DNA from: Streptacidiphilus melanogenes
GTDB taxonomy: Bacteria; Actinomycetota; Actinomycetes; Streptomycetales; Streptomycetaceae
Direction: 5' to 3'
Length of the DNA stretch: 64,000 nucleotides
Assembly (NCBI RefSeq): GCF_000787835.1
Contig: NZ_BBPP01000044.1
Span: 1-64,000 of the forward strand
How positions within the stretch are numbered: position 1 is the first letter of the stretch; the number at the start of each line of letters is the position of its first letter. Positions 26,135 through 35,148 of this stretch are shown one piece after another. The notes below the pieces were generated by a model. It searched no databases. It was not told the DNA's origin and saw only the letters and a list, made by a program, of their open reading frames with translations. The position numbers and the translations under genes are program-made.

Positions 26135-27682
26135 TCAGGGCCGGGCGCGGCCGGTGGAGCGGCGGTGGCTGTCGGCGTAGCTGAGCAGTTCGCTGCGGGA
26201 CGGGTCGGCCGCGAGGTCGGTGGCGCGCCCCTTGGGGAGGTAGCGGACCCCCTCGATCTCGCAGACCAGCGGACCGAGGCCGGTGTCGTGCACCAGCGCC
26301 TCGCCCACCGGAGCCGGGCCGCCGACGGTGCGTCGCTCGCTGCCCCGGCACGACGAGATCGGCTGGAGGTAGCGCGGGGCCGCGATCTCGCCGCCGTCGG
26401 ACCGGAACAGCACCAGCGCCATGTCACCCGGCCCCCGGCGCAGCCGGACGTAGCGCATGGGCTGCCAGTCGGCCTGGGCGGCGTCCTGGCGTGCGGCCCG
26501 CAGCACCGGGCCGCACAGCGCGGAGCGGTCGACCGCGTACCAGCCGATCCGGGCGAGCGCGACGATGGCGACGGCGCCGAACACCAAGAAGCGCCAGTGG
26601 CCCAGCTGGAAGCGGTCGTCGAGGACGCCGCCGACGGAGACCGTCAGGAACCACCAGCCACCCGTGCCGAGGACGGTGGCCGTGGCCCAGCGACGTGGCG
26701 ACACCGAGGTCGCCCCGGGGCCGCGGCGCGGCGCGGAGACGTGCGCTCCCGGCCAGTGACGGTCGGCGTGACGGGCGGCGGCCGCGAGGCCCGCATAGGT
26801 CAGCTCGGTGGGTTCGCCCGCCGTCGCGCCGTCGAAGCCTTCCTCCGACTCCTCGTCAGGTTCCGTGGCCGATCCCTGCGGGGCGGTCGGCCCGGCCGCC
26901 CGGGCCTGCCGGACCCGGCGCGCGCAGGCCGCCGACGTGCCTGCGACGCCGAGCAGGCCCAGCACTCCGAACCCGCCTCCGGCGACGAGGGCCACGGTCG
27001 GGACGGTGAGGGTGTCGACGGCCTTGCCGAGGAAGGGCCAGGGCAGCGACACGACCGGCATCGCCTGGCCGACGCGGGCGTGCGCCGTGTCGCAGTCCAC
27101 GGTCGCGTGCTGCGCGCCGCCGGACCAGCCGACCTCGCACACGTCCGCCCTCCGGTCCACGCGCAGCACCGTCGCTGCGGTGTGCCTCCCGAGCAACGCC
27201 ACGTCCGCGGCGGCCAGGCCGATCAGCACGGACGCCGCCAGGGCCAGCACCGCCCAGAGCGGCGCCGTCGGCAGGCGGAAGCGGTGGGAGGCGGCGGCCG
27301 GGTCCGGCGCCTCGGACAGCCAGGCGCCGACGCTCCGTGCGTCGGAGGTCGACAGACGGAGGCTGACTGTCACCCCGTCAGGCGTGCGGTAGCGCAGCCC
27401 GACCCTTTCGAGGGCGGGTTGGCCCGTGCTGTTGGGGAGCGCCGTCGCGTCGAGGGCGGTGCCGCCGCGTGAAAGGGCCGTGGCCGTTCCGGCGCGGTCG
27501 AGGAAGACCGGATCGTCGAGACGCGGGTCGGCCAGCAGCCGTCCCCTGCGGCCGTCGAGCCGGCCCCGGAAGTGCACCGCCCGCCCCGCCGCCAGCCCGC
27601 GTCGCCTGCGGGCCGCCGCCCACCGCGCGAGCCCGGCGATGACCAGGGGAAACACCACCATCCCCAGAAAGCTGTCGATCAT
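26135..27682 (-). CDS. Integral membrane protein of unknown function
   Basis: A 515-aa protein with an N-terminal membrane helix (SFLGMVVFPLVIAGLARWAA), a soluble segment of about 110 residues, then further helices at LWAVLALAASVLIGLAAADV, VPTVALVAGGGFGVLGLLGV, ATVLGTGGWWFLTVSVGG and FLVFGAVAIVALARIGWY. The C-terminus is a soluble mixed domain ending near SYADSHRRSTG. I recognise no family. It converges on the TetR gene (13-bp gap) and diverges from purB. ATG 27682 follows GGAGGGG by 12 bases, a long spacing, so the start is uncertain. Confidence 0.75.
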   Translation of the reverse strand: MIDSFLGMVVFPLVIAGLARWAAARRRRGLAAGRAVHFRGRLDGRRGRLLADPRLDDPVFLDRAGTATALSRGGTALDATALPNSTGQPALERVGLRYRTPDGVTVSLRLSTSDARSVGAWLSEAPDPAAASHRFRLPTAPLWAVLALAASVLIGLAAADVALLGRHTAATVLRVDRRADVCEVGWSGGAQHATVDCDTAHARVGQAMPVVSLPWPFLGKAVDTLTVPTVALVAGGGFGVLGLLGVAGTSAACARRVRQARAAGPTAPQGSATEPDEESEEGFDGATAGEPTELTYAGLAAAARHADRHWPGAHVSAPRRGPGATSVSPRRWATATVLGTGGWWFLTVSVGGVLDDRFQLGHWRFLVFGAVAIVALARIGWYAVDRSALCGPVLRAARQDAAQADWQPMRYVRLRRGPGDMALVLFRSDGGEIAAPRYLQPISSCRGSERRTVGGPAPVGEALVHDTGLGPLVCEIEGVRYLPKGRATDLAADPSRSELLSYADSHRRSTGRARP

Positions 27683-27860
27683 CGATGCTGCTGTCCCCTC
27701 CGCTGTGTCGGAGCAGCGTATGGGCAACGGTCCGCGACAGGCGGACCGGGGTGTCCGCAGCCGTCGTCCTCACCCCGGAGGGCCCATCCCGAAGGCCCGC
27801 GCGCCGGGGCCGTGGCAGCGCGGCGCGCGGGCAGGTGCGCCGCTGCGCTGAGCTGCACGT

Positions 27861-27866
27861 TAGAAT
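27861..27866 (+). promoter_or_regulatory. -10 box of the purB promoter
   Basis: TAGAAT ends 8 bases before the GTG start at 27875, with no Shine-Dalgarno sequence. It implies a leaderless purB transcript. No clear -35 box is visible. Confidence 0.6.
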
Positions 27867-27874
27867 TGCCCAGC

Positions 27875-29305
27875 GTGAGCGCCAAGCCCTTCATCCCCGA
27901 TGTCCTGGCCGCCCGCTACGCCTCCGGCGAGCTGGCGCGGCTGTGGTCCCCCGAACACAAGGTCGTCCTCGAACGGCAGCTGTGGCTGGCCGTGCTGAAG
28001 GCCCAGGCCGACCTGGGGATCGAGGTGCCCGCGGGCGCCGTCACCGACTACGAGCGCGTGGTCGACCAGGTCGACCTCGCCTCCATCGCCGAACGCGAGC
28101 GCGTCACCCGGCACGACGTCAAGGCGCGGATCGAGGAGTTCAACGCCCTCGCCGGCCACGAGCAGGTCCACAAGGGCATGACCTCCCGGGACCTGACCGA
28201 GAACGTCGAGCAGCTGCAGATCAAGCAGTCGCTGGAGCACGTCCGGGACCGCACGGTCGCGCTGCTGGCGCGCCTGGCCCAGCTCGCCGCCGAGCACGGC
28301 GAGCTCGTGATGGCCGGGCGCTCCCACAACGTCGCCGCCCAGGCCACCACCCTCGGCAAGCGCTTCGCGACCGCCGCCGACGAGCTGCTGGTCGCCTTCA
28401 CCCGGCTCGAGGAGCTGATCGCCCGTTACCCGCTGCGCGGGATCAAGGGCCCGGTCGGCACCAGCCAGGACATGCTGGACCTGCTCGGCGGCGACGCCGC
28501 CAAGCTCGCGGACCTGGAGCGGCGGGTCGCCGGCCACCTCGGCTTCGACCACGGCTTCACCAGCGTCGGCCAGGTCTACCCGCGCTCGCTCGACTACGAC
28601 GTGCTCTCCGCCCTCGTGCAGCTGGCCGGCGCGCCGGGCTCGCTGGCCAAGACGATCCGGCTGATGGCCGGCATCGAGCTGGTCACCGAGGGCTTCAAGG
28701 AGGGCCAGGTCGGCTCCTCCGCGATGCCGCACAAGATGAACACCCGCTCCTGCGAGCGCGTCAACGGCCTGGCCGTGATCCTGCGTGGCTACGCCTCCAT
28801 GGTCTCCGAGCTCTCCGGCGACCAGTGGAACGAGGGCGACGTCTCCTGCTCGGTCGTGCGCCGTGTCGCGCTGCCGGACGCCTTCTTCGCCTTCGACGGC
28901 CTGGTCGAGACCTTCCTGACCGTGCTCGACGAGTTCGGCGCCTTCCCGGCCGTCATCGCCGCCGAGCTGGACCGCTACCTGCCCTTCCTCGGCACCACCA
29001 AGGTGCTGATGGCCTCGGTGCGGGCCGGTGTCGGCCGCGAGACCGCGCACGAGGCGATCAAGGAGCACGCCGTCGGCTCGGCGCTGGCCATGCGTCAGGG
29101 CGTCCGCGAGAACCAGCTGCTGGACCGCCTCGCCGCGGACGAGCGGATCCCGCTGGACCGCGAGGGGCTGGACGCGCTGCTGGCGGACAAGCTCTCCTTC
29201 ACCGGTGCGGCCGCCGCGCAGGTCGGCGAGGTCGTCGCCCGCGTCGAGCAGGTCACCGCCCGCCACCCGGAGGCGGCGAAGTACCGTCCCGGCGCGATCC
29301 TCTGA
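27875..29305 (+). CDS. purB: Adenylosuccinate lyase
   Basis: A 476-aa cytoplasmic enzyme that cleaves SAICAR and adenylosuccinate, releasing fumarate, in purine synthesis. The fumarase/aspartase superfamily signature is complete: GSSAMPHKMNTRSCE near residue 285 holds the flexible catalytic loop. Further markers are TSRDLTENVEQLQ and the histidine segment MAGRSHNVAAQATTLGKRF. Length and layout match actinobacterial PurB. The GTG start is leaderless. A perfect 21-bp hairpin follows the stop. Confidence 0.95.
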   Translation: MSAKPFIPDVLAARYASGELARLWSPEHKVVLERQLWLAVLKAQADLGIEVPAGAVTDYERVVDQVDLASIAERERVTRHDVKARIEEFNALAGHEQVHKGMTSRDLTENVEQLQIKQSLEHVRDRTVALLARLAQLAAEHGELVMAGRSHNVAAQATTLGKRFATAADELLVAFTRLEELIARYPLRGIKGPVGTSQDMLDLLGGDAAKLADLERRVAGHLGFDHGFTSVGQVYPRSLDYDVLSALVQLAGAPGSLAKTIRLMAGIELVTEGFKEGQVGSSAMPHKMNTRSCERVNGLAVILRGYASMVSELSGDQWNEGDVSCSVVRRVALPDAFFAFDGLVETFLTVLDEFGAFPAVIAAELDRYLPFLGTTKVLMASVRAGVGRETAHEAIKEHAVGSALAMRQGVRENQLLDRLAADERIPLDREGLDALLADKLSFTGAAAAQVGEVVARVEQVTARHPEAAKYRPGAIL

Positions 29306-29323
29306 CCCTGGCCGGTCCCGCAG

Positions 29324-29371
29324 GCAGGGCGAAGGCCGCCGACCCCCTCCGGTCGGCGGCCTTCGCCCTGC
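29324..29371. terminator. Bidirectional terminator between purB and the aldehyde dehydrogenase gene
   Basis: Arms 29324-29344 and 29351-29371 are perfectly complementary over 21 bases around a 6-base loop. It lies 18 bases after purB and 16 bases after the stop of the converging aldehyde dehydrogenase gene, so it can serve both. Confidence 0.9.
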
Positions 29372-29387
29372 GCGGCCTCGCGTGCCG

Positions 29388-30821
29388 TCACACCATGACG
29401 TGCTTGGCCTGCGTGTACTCCAGCAGCCCCGTCATCGACAGGTCGCTGCCGTAGCCGGACTGGCCGCGGCCGCCGTGCGGCATCTCGGAGACGGTGGTGC
29501 CGTGCGTGTTGACCCAGACGATGCCGGTCCGCAGCGCGCGCGTCGCCCGCATGGCCCGGTCGACGTCGCGGGTCCACACGCTCGCGGCGAGGCCGAAGCG
29601 GACGCCGTTGGCCAGCCGCAGGGCCTCCGCCTCGTCCGCGAACGGCTGGACGGTGACGACCGGCCCGAACACCTCCTCCTGCACGATCTCGTCGTCCTGC
29701 CGGACCGAGGCGACCACGGTCGGCTCGTGGAAGAAGCCGTCCCGAGCCACCACCCCGCCGCCCGTGACGATCTCCGCGTGGTCCGGCAGGCGTTCCAGCA
29801 GGCCCTGGACCCGGGCCAGTTGGGCGGCGCTGTTCAGCGGGCCGAAAGCGGCGTCGGGTTCGTCGGGCGAGCCCGTGCGGAGCTTGGCGGCGTGTTCGGC
29901 GAACGCGGCGACGAAGGCGTCATGGACGCTCCGGTGCACCAGCAGGCGGGTGGCCGCGGTGCAGTCCTGACCGGCGTTGTAGAAGGCCACGTCCGCCAGT
30001 GCCGCCGCGGTCGCCTCGACGTCCACGTCGGCGTGGACCAGGACCGGTGCGTTGCCGCCGAGTTCGAGGTGCAGGCGCTTGAGGTCGGCGGCGCAGGCCG
30101 CCGCGATCTCCCGTCCGGCGCGAACGCTGCCGGTCACCGCGACCATGGCGGGCGTCGGGTGGGCGACCAGCGCCGCGCCCGTCGTGCGGTCGCCGCAGAC
30201 GACGTTGAGCACGCCCGGCGGCAGGTGCTCGGCGGCGAGACGGGCCAGCAGCGCCGTGGACGACGGGGTGGTGTCGGCGGGCTTGAGGACCACCGTGTTG
30301 CCCGCCGCCAGAGCCGGGGCGAGCTTCCAGACCGCCATCATCAGCGGGTAGTTCCACGGCGTGATCTGCGCGCACACGCCGAGCGGCTCGCGCCGCAGCA
30401 GCGAGGTGCGGTCCTCGGCGTACTCGGCCGCCACGCTCCCGGGCAGGGCCCGGGCCGCACCCGCGAAGAACCTCAACGTGTCGATGACGGCGAGAAGTTC
30501 GTCGGCCAGGAAGGCCAGCCGCGGTTTGCCGGTGTCGGCGGTCTCGGCTTCGGCGAACTCCTCGGCGTGCCACTCCAGGGAGTCGGCCAGGCGCAGCAGC
30601 GCGCGTTGGCGCTCCGCCGGCGTCGTCCGCGACCAGCGCTCGAAGGCCGCTTCGGCGGCGCCGCAGGCCGCGTCGACGTCGGCCGCGCCCGAACACGCGG
30701 CGCGGGCGTGGGGCCGTCCGGTGGACGGATCGACCAGGACGGTCTCCGCGCCGTCGGCCGCCGGGCGGTCACGCCCGCCGATGTGGTTCTGCACCAGACG
30801 AAGTGATGAAGTGTCAGCCAC
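29388..30821 (-). CDS. Aldehyde dehydrogenase, aminoaldehyde/betaine-aldehyde type
   Basis: A 477-aa NAD(P)-dependent aldehyde dehydrogenase. The Rossmann segment [23 protein letters not shown] is followed by the general base in LELGGNAP and the catalytic Cys in YNAGQDCTAATRLLV. EEVFGPVV is also intact. The GQDC form and close coupling to an amine oxidase point to oxidation of an aminoaldehyde, such as 4-aminobutyraldehyde or a trimethylammonio-aldehyde, to the acid. GTG 30821 overlaps the end of the amine oxidase gene by 8 bases. The gene closes the transporter/oxidase operon. Confidence 0.85.
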   Translation of the reverse strand: MADTSSLRLVQNHIGGRDRPAADGAETVLVDPSTGRPHARAACSGAADVDAACGAAEAAFERWSRTTPAERQRALLRLADSLEWHAEEFAEAETADTGKPRLAFLADELLAVIDTLRFFAGAARALPGSVAAEYAEDRTSLLRREPLGVCAQITPWNYPLMMAVWKLAPALAAGNTVVLKPADTTPSSTALLARLAAEHLPPGVLNVVCGDRTTGAALVAHPTPAMVAVTGSVRAGREIAAACAADLKRLHLELGGNAPVLVHADVDVEATAAALADVAFYNAGQDCTAATRLLVHRSVHDAFVAAFAEHAAKLRTGSPDEPDAAFGPLNSAAQLARVQGLLERLPDHAEIVTGGGVVARDGFFHEPTVVASVRQDDEIVQEEVFGPVVTVQPFADEAEALRLANGVRFGLAASVWTRDVDRAMRATRALRTGIVWVNTHGTTVSEMPHGGRGQSGYGSDLSMTGLLEYTQAKHVMV

Positions 30822-32127
30822 GGCGCAGCGCCTCCTCGGCGGCGGCGCGGCCGGTGCGCACCGCGCCCTCCATGTAGCCGGCCACCCACTGGTCGGAGCC
30901 ACAGACGTAGAACGGCGGCTCGTGCGTGCCGTGGAGCGGACCGACGCGTCGCACGTCGCCCGGCACCCACTGGGTCACATAGCCCTGCGTCCACGGGTCC
31001 GTGCCCCAACAGCGCAACCAGGTGGCGAGCGGCGCCTCGGCCTCCGGACCGTACAACTCGGCTACTTCAGCGAGCAGTTCGCTCTCCCGCAGGTGTGCCG
31101 GCATGCCGAGCAGCACGCCGAGGCGCTCCGGCGGGACCAGGGCCGACAGCACGGCCGTGCTCTGCGGCCAGGTGCTGCCCAGCACGCCCTCGCACTCCGA
31201 CAGGCCGCTCAGGCCACGCTGCTGCCAGAAGGGCCCGCCGTAGGCGGCGACGAACTTCGCGGCGAGAGCCTGGCGTTGCGCGTGCAGGGAGGCCAGCCGC
31301 TCCTCGGACACGCCCGTGACCGCGACGTCCCGCAGCGGCCCGACGGGCAGCGCGCTGACCACCGCCGACGCCGTCAGCGTCTCGCCGCCGAGCAGGCGCA
31401 CCGTGCAGCGGCCGGGCCGGACGTCGAGTGAGGCCACCGGCGCGCCCAGCCGGACGCGCGGACCGAGCTCCTCGGCCATGCGCAGGGCGACCGTCGCCGA
31501 GCCCTCGGCGACGCGCAAGCCCTCCCAGTCCTCGTAGTCGTAGTGGCCCGAGCTCGGCACGGCGGCCTGCTTGCGCAGCGCCGCGAGCAGCGAGGTGCGC
31601 TCGATCGAGCCGTCGGCGAGCCCGAGCGCGCCGATCTCCCACAGCCGCACCACGGCGTCCGGCGCCTTGCGCGAGCGCAGCCACGCCCCGACCGAGAGCG
31701 TGTCCAGGGCCGCCGCGTCGGGGTGCGACCAGGGGTCGTCCGGGTCCACCGTCGCCGCCAGGGAGACGAACTCGTCGGTGACCGTGCGGTGTTCGGCCTC
31801 GTCGTCCGGGCCGAACCAGTGCGGGGGATCGCCCGCCGACACCCCCTCGGGCGTGGCGCGGGCGATGAGGCCCGGTTCGGCGACGTAGCTGGGAATCAGG
31901 GTCAGGCCGAGCTCGGCGACCAGGCCCAGATAGGCGGTGTGGGCGCGCCCGACGACCTCGCCGCCGAGCTGGACCAGGCGTCCGTCGGGCAGTTGCTGTT
32001 GCTCGACCCGCCCGCCGACCCGGTCCCGGGCCTCGACGACGAGGACGTCGACCCCGGCGGCGGCCAGATCGCGGGCCGCGCTCAGCCCGGCCAGGCCGGC
32101 GCCGAGCACGATGACGTCGTGGTTCAT
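30814..32127 (-). CDS. Flavin monoamine oxidase family protein
   Basis: A 437-aa FAD enzyme. The N-terminal dinucleotide motif is VIVLGAGLAGLSAARDL followed by VVEARDRVGGRV; the C-terminus carries the FAD-binding stretch PFYVCGSDQWVAGYMEGAVRTGRAAAEE. This matches bacterial flavin amine oxidases such as putrescine oxidase, which turn a primary amine into an aldehyde with H2O2 release. Substrate is not fixed by sequence. A GAGAGG stands 6 bases before the start. Position between a PotABCD-like importer and an aldehyde dehydrogenase supports a catabolic role. Confidence 0.83.
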   Translation of the reverse strand: MNHDVIVLGAGLAGLSAARDLAAAGVDVLVVEARDRVGGRVEQQQLPDGRLVQLGGEVVGRAHTAYLGLVAELGLTLIPSYVAEPGLIARATPEGVSAGDPPHWFGPDDEAEHRTVTDEFVSLAATVDPDDPWSHPDAAALDTLSVGAWLRSRKAPDAVVRLWEIGALGLADGSIERTSLLAALRKQAAVPSSGHYDYEDWEGLRVAEGSATVALRMAEELGPRVRLGAPVASLDVRPGRCTVRLLGGETLTASAVVSALPVGPLRDVAVTGVSEERLASLHAQRQALAAKFVAAYGGPFWQQRGLSGLSECEGVLGSTWPQSTAVLSALVPPERLGVLLGMPAHLRESELLAEVAELYGPEAEAPLATWLRCWGTDPWTQGYVTQWVPGDVRRVGPLHGTHEPPFYVCGSDQWVAGYMEGAVRTGRAAAEEALRRG

Positions 32128-32239
32128 TGGTTTCCTCTCTCAGCTCTCAGCAGCCGAGGGCTCGTTCGGGGGCGTCACCCGGCCCGGGGCCGGCGAAGCA
32201 CCCGCACGGGCCGGCCGACGGCGCGGGAGTCCGCAGGAC

Positions 32240-33358
32240 TCAGTGGCCCAGCACCAGGCAGTGGTCGGGGTCGTAGCCGAGTTCGACGGTCTCGCCGCCC
32301 TCCCAGCGGTCCTCCATCCGCGCGCGGGCGGTGTTCTGCTCCAGCGCCGCGACGGTGACGCCCGGGGCGAGCTCGATCAGGTACGTCGTGGTGGGCCCGG
32401 AGTAGACCGTCTCGCGGATGACGCCGTTGACGACGGGCATGCCGGGTTCGAAGTCGGAGAGCCAGATCTTCTCCGGCCGGATCGACAGGTCCACGACGCT
32501 GCCCTCGCCGATCCCGGGCCGGGGTCCGACGGGCAGGGACGGGCCGCCCTCGATCCGGACCGCGCCGTCCCGGTAGACGCCGCTGACGAGGTTGGACGTC
32601 CCCATGAACGCGGCCACGAACCGGCTCTCGGGCCGCTCGTAGACGTCCTCGGGCGTGCCGCACTGCTCGACCCGCCCGCCGTTCATCACCGCGACGCGGT
32701 CGGACATGGTGAGCGCCTCGTCCTGGTCGTGGGTGACGAAGACGAACGTGATGCCGACCTCGCGCTGGATCTGCTTGAGCTCCACCTGCATCTGCCGCCG
32801 CAGCTTCAGGTCGAGCGCGGCCAGCGGCTCGTCGAGCAGCAGCACGGCCGGCCGGTTGACCAGCGCCCGGGCCAGCGCCACGCGCTGACGCTGCCCGCCC
32901 GAGAGCGTGCGCGGCTTGCGCTCGGCCATGCCGCCCAGCTGCACCAGGTCGATCATCGCGCCGACCCGCTCGCGGATCTCCGGCTTCGGCACGCCCTTGC
33001 GCTTGAGGCCGAAGCCGATGTTGTCGGCGACGCTGAGGTGGTCGAAGAGCGCGTAGCTCTGGAAGACGGTGTTGACGTTGCGCTTGTTCGGCGGCAGCGC
33101 GGTCACGTCTTCGCCGGAGAGCAGCACCGCGCCGTCGGTCGGGTCGGCGAAGCCGCCGATCATGCGAAGGGTGGTGGTCTTGCCGCAGCCCGAGGGGCCG
33201 AGCAGGGAGAAGAACTCGCCGGGCGCGATGTCCAGGTCGAGGTCGCGCACCGCGTGGGAGCCGTTGAACTCCTTGCTGACGTGGTCGAGCCTGACGGCGG
33301 GAACGGTCGGGTCGGTGGCGCTCGCGGCGGTCGTCGTGGTCGCGGTGGTCGGCGTCAT
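32240..33358 (-). CDS. Polyamine/quaternary-amine type ABC transporter ATPase (PotA-like)
   Basis: A 372-aa ATPase. Motifs in order are Walker A GPSGCGKTT, the Q-loop VFQSYALF, the signature LSGGQRQR, Walker B LLLDEPLAALD and the H-switch VTHDQDEAL. The C-terminal third is a TOBE-like domain (SIRPEKIWL ... GPTTTYLIEL). It lies five bases after the second permease gene in a four-gene importer operon with PotB/PotC/PotD order, so it powers that importer. The first 20 residues are a Thr-rich extension before the ATPase core. Confidence 0.87.
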   Translation of the reverse strand: MTPTTATTTTAASATDPTVPAVRLDHVSKEFNGSHAVRDLDLDIAPGEFFSLLGPSGCGKTTTLRMIGGFADPTDGAVLLSGEDVTALPPNKRNVNTVFQSYALFDHLSVADNIGFGLKRKGVPKPEIRERVGAMIDLVQLGGMAERKPRTLSGGQRQRVALARALVNRPAVLLLDEPLAALDLKLRRQMQVELKQIQREVGITFVFVTHDQDEALTMSDRVAVMNGGRVEQCGTPEDVYERPESRFVAAFMGTSNLVSGVYRDGAVRIEGGPSLPVGPRPGIGEGSVVDLSIRPEKIWLSDFEPGMPVVNGVIRETVYSGPTTTYLIELAPGVTVAALEQNTARARMEDRWEGGETVELGYDPDHCLVLGH

Positions 33359-33363
33359 GGGTG

Positions 33364-34218
33364 TCACTCCCCGGAGATGAGGTCGAGGCCGCCGCGGCGA
33401 CCGAAGAGGCGCGGGATGGCCAGGGCGAGGCCGATGAGGGTGATCGAGCCGGCCAGCATCATCGTCCCCACCGCGTTGATGGTGGGCTCGACGCCGAAGC
33501 GGATCGCGGAGTAGATGCGGACGGCGAGCGGCTGCGGGTCGACGCCGGTGGTGAAGTAGGCGAGCACGAAGTCGTCGAAGACCAAGGCGAAGATCAGCAC
33601 CGCGCTGGCCAGGATGGCCGGCAGCAGCGCGGGGAGGGTGACCAGGCGCAGCGCCTGCCAGCGTGTGGCGCCGAGGTCCATCGCCGCCTCCTCGACCTCC
33701 GGGTTCAGCGCGGCGACGCGGGAGCGCAGGATGACGGTGACGTAGGAGATGGAGAAGGTGATCTCGGCGATCATCACGGTGCCGCTGTTCAGGGTGATGC
33801 CGAGGCCCTTGAAGAGCAGCAGTGAGGCGACGCCGGTGACGATCTCCGGGGTGATCAGCGGCACCATCATGATCAGCCCGGCGTAGGTCCCGAGCCTGCC
33901 CTTGTTGCGGACCAGGCCCAGCGCGAGCGCCACGCCCAGCACGACCGAGCCGACCATGGCGACCAGGGAGACCTCGAGGCTCATCCCGAGCGAGCCGAGC
34001 AGCACGTTGTCGTGGAAGAACGCCTCGTACCAGCGCAGCGAGAAGCCCTTGAAGACGGTCAGCGACTTCTGCGCGTTGAAGGAGAAGAGCACGACCATGG
34101 CGATCGGCAGGTAGAGCAGGACGAAGAAGACGACGGTGACGGCGATCGCGAAGACCGGCCTGCGGCGCTGGTCTCGACGTCTGCGCGCACGCAGGGGAGC
34201 GGGGGCTGTGGGGTTCAT
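33364..34218 (-). CDS. ABC transporter permease, PotC-like
   Basis: A 284-aa inner-membrane permease with about six helices and the EAA-type loop EEAAMDLGATRWQALRLVTLP. Family markers also include SFNAQKSLTVFKGFSLRWYEAFF, typical of PotC proteins. ATG 34218 overlaps the stop of the PotB-like gene (ATGA). It forms the channel together with that protein. Confidence 0.87.
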   Translation of the reverse strand: MNPTAPAPLRARRRRDQRRRPVFAIAVTVVFFVLLYLPIAMVVLFSFNAQKSLTVFKGFSLRWYEAFFHDNVLLGSLGMSLEVSLVAMVGSVVLGVALALGLVRNKGRLGTYAGLIMMVPLITPEIVTGVASLLLFKGLGITLNSGTVMIAEITFSISYVTVILRSRVAALNPEVEEAAMDLGATRWQALRLVTLPALLPAILASAVLIFALVFDDFVLAYFTTGVDPQPLAVRIYSAIRFGVEPTINAVGTMMLAGSITLIGLALAIPRLFGRRGGLDLISGE

Positions 34219-35147
34219 CGGGTGGCCTCCGCCTCGTCCTTGCGGGCGCGCCGCAGGTAGCCGAACATCGCAATCAGCAGCACGGCCATCAGCGCCATCG
34301 TCAGCGCCGAGCCGAGGGGCCAGTCCTGGCCCTCGAAGAACTTGTCCTGGATCAGGTTGCCGATCATGATCTGGTTCGGTCCGCCCATGAACTGCGCGCT
34401 GACGAAGTCGCCCATCGCCGGGAGGAAGACCAGCACCACCCCGGCCCCCGCGCCCTGCCGGGTGGCGGGGACGGTGACGAACAGGAAGGTGCGCAGCGGT
34501 CCGCCGTACAGGTCGCGTCCGGCCTCGATCAGCGAGGTGTCCATGCGTTCCATGGCGGCGTAGAGCGGGATGATCATGAAGACCACGAAGCCGTAGACCA
34601 GGCCGGCGATGACGCCGAAGCCGGTGTTGAGGATCTTCGTATGGGCGCCCGCCAGTCCGACGGCGCGCAGCATGCGCAGCACCGGCCCGTCGTCGGAGAG
34701 CAGCACCGACCACCCGTACATCCGCACCAGGTAGTTGGCGAAGAAGGGCACCACGATCGCGGCGATCAGCGCGTTCTTGAAGCGGCCCGCGTGCAGCGCC
34801 ACGGCGTAGGCGACCGGGTAGGCGATCAGCAGGCAGATCACCGAGGTCAGCAGCGCGTAGCCGAGCGAGCGGAGCATGACGTCGCGGTAGGCCGGGTCGG
34901 CGAGCGCCTTGAGGTTGCCCAGGTTGGTGCCGAACCGCGGGTCGCCGAGCTCGTCCGTGGTCCCGAAGGAGATCGCGGCGACCAGCAGCAGGGAGGCGAT
35001 GAAGAAGACCGACATCCAGACGGTGCCCGGCAACGTGAGCCAGGTCCAGATCCGCGCGCCGGCGGCGGAGGGGCGGGGCCGTCGGTCCCGCCGGACGGTT
35101 CTGCTGTCCGACGGTCCGTCGGTGCGGACGGGAGTGCGCAGTGCCAT
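34215..35147 (-). CDS. ABC transporter permease, PotB-like
   Basis: A 310-aa inner-membrane permease with about six helices after a 35-residue basic N-terminus. The EAA-type loop reads EAGRDLYGGPLRTFLFVTVP, and VVPFFANYLVRMYGW is typical of PotB. Start is ATG 35147, one base from the stop of the binding protein gene. It partners the PotC-like permease. Confidence 0.87.
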   Translation of the reverse strand: MALRTPVRTDGPSDSRTVRRDRRPRPSAAGARIWTWLTLPGTVWMSVFFIASLLLVAAISFGTTDELGDPRFGTNLGNLKALADPAYRDVMLRSLGYALLTSVICLLIAYPVAYAVALHAGRFKNALIAAIVVPFFANYLVRMYGWSVLLSDDGPVLRMLRAVGLAGAHTKILNTGFGVIAGLVYGFVVFMIIPLYAAMERMDTSLIEAGRDLYGGPLRTFLFVTVPATRQGAGAGVVLVFLPAMGDFVSAQFMGGPNQIMIGNLIQDKFFEGQDWPLGSALTMALMAVLLIAMFGYLRRARKDEAEATR

Positions 35148-35148
35148 C

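Noticed and set aside
31937-33514. A 525-codon open frame on the plus strand
   Set aside because: It is antisense to the amine oxidase and PotA-like genes and has no recognisable domain.
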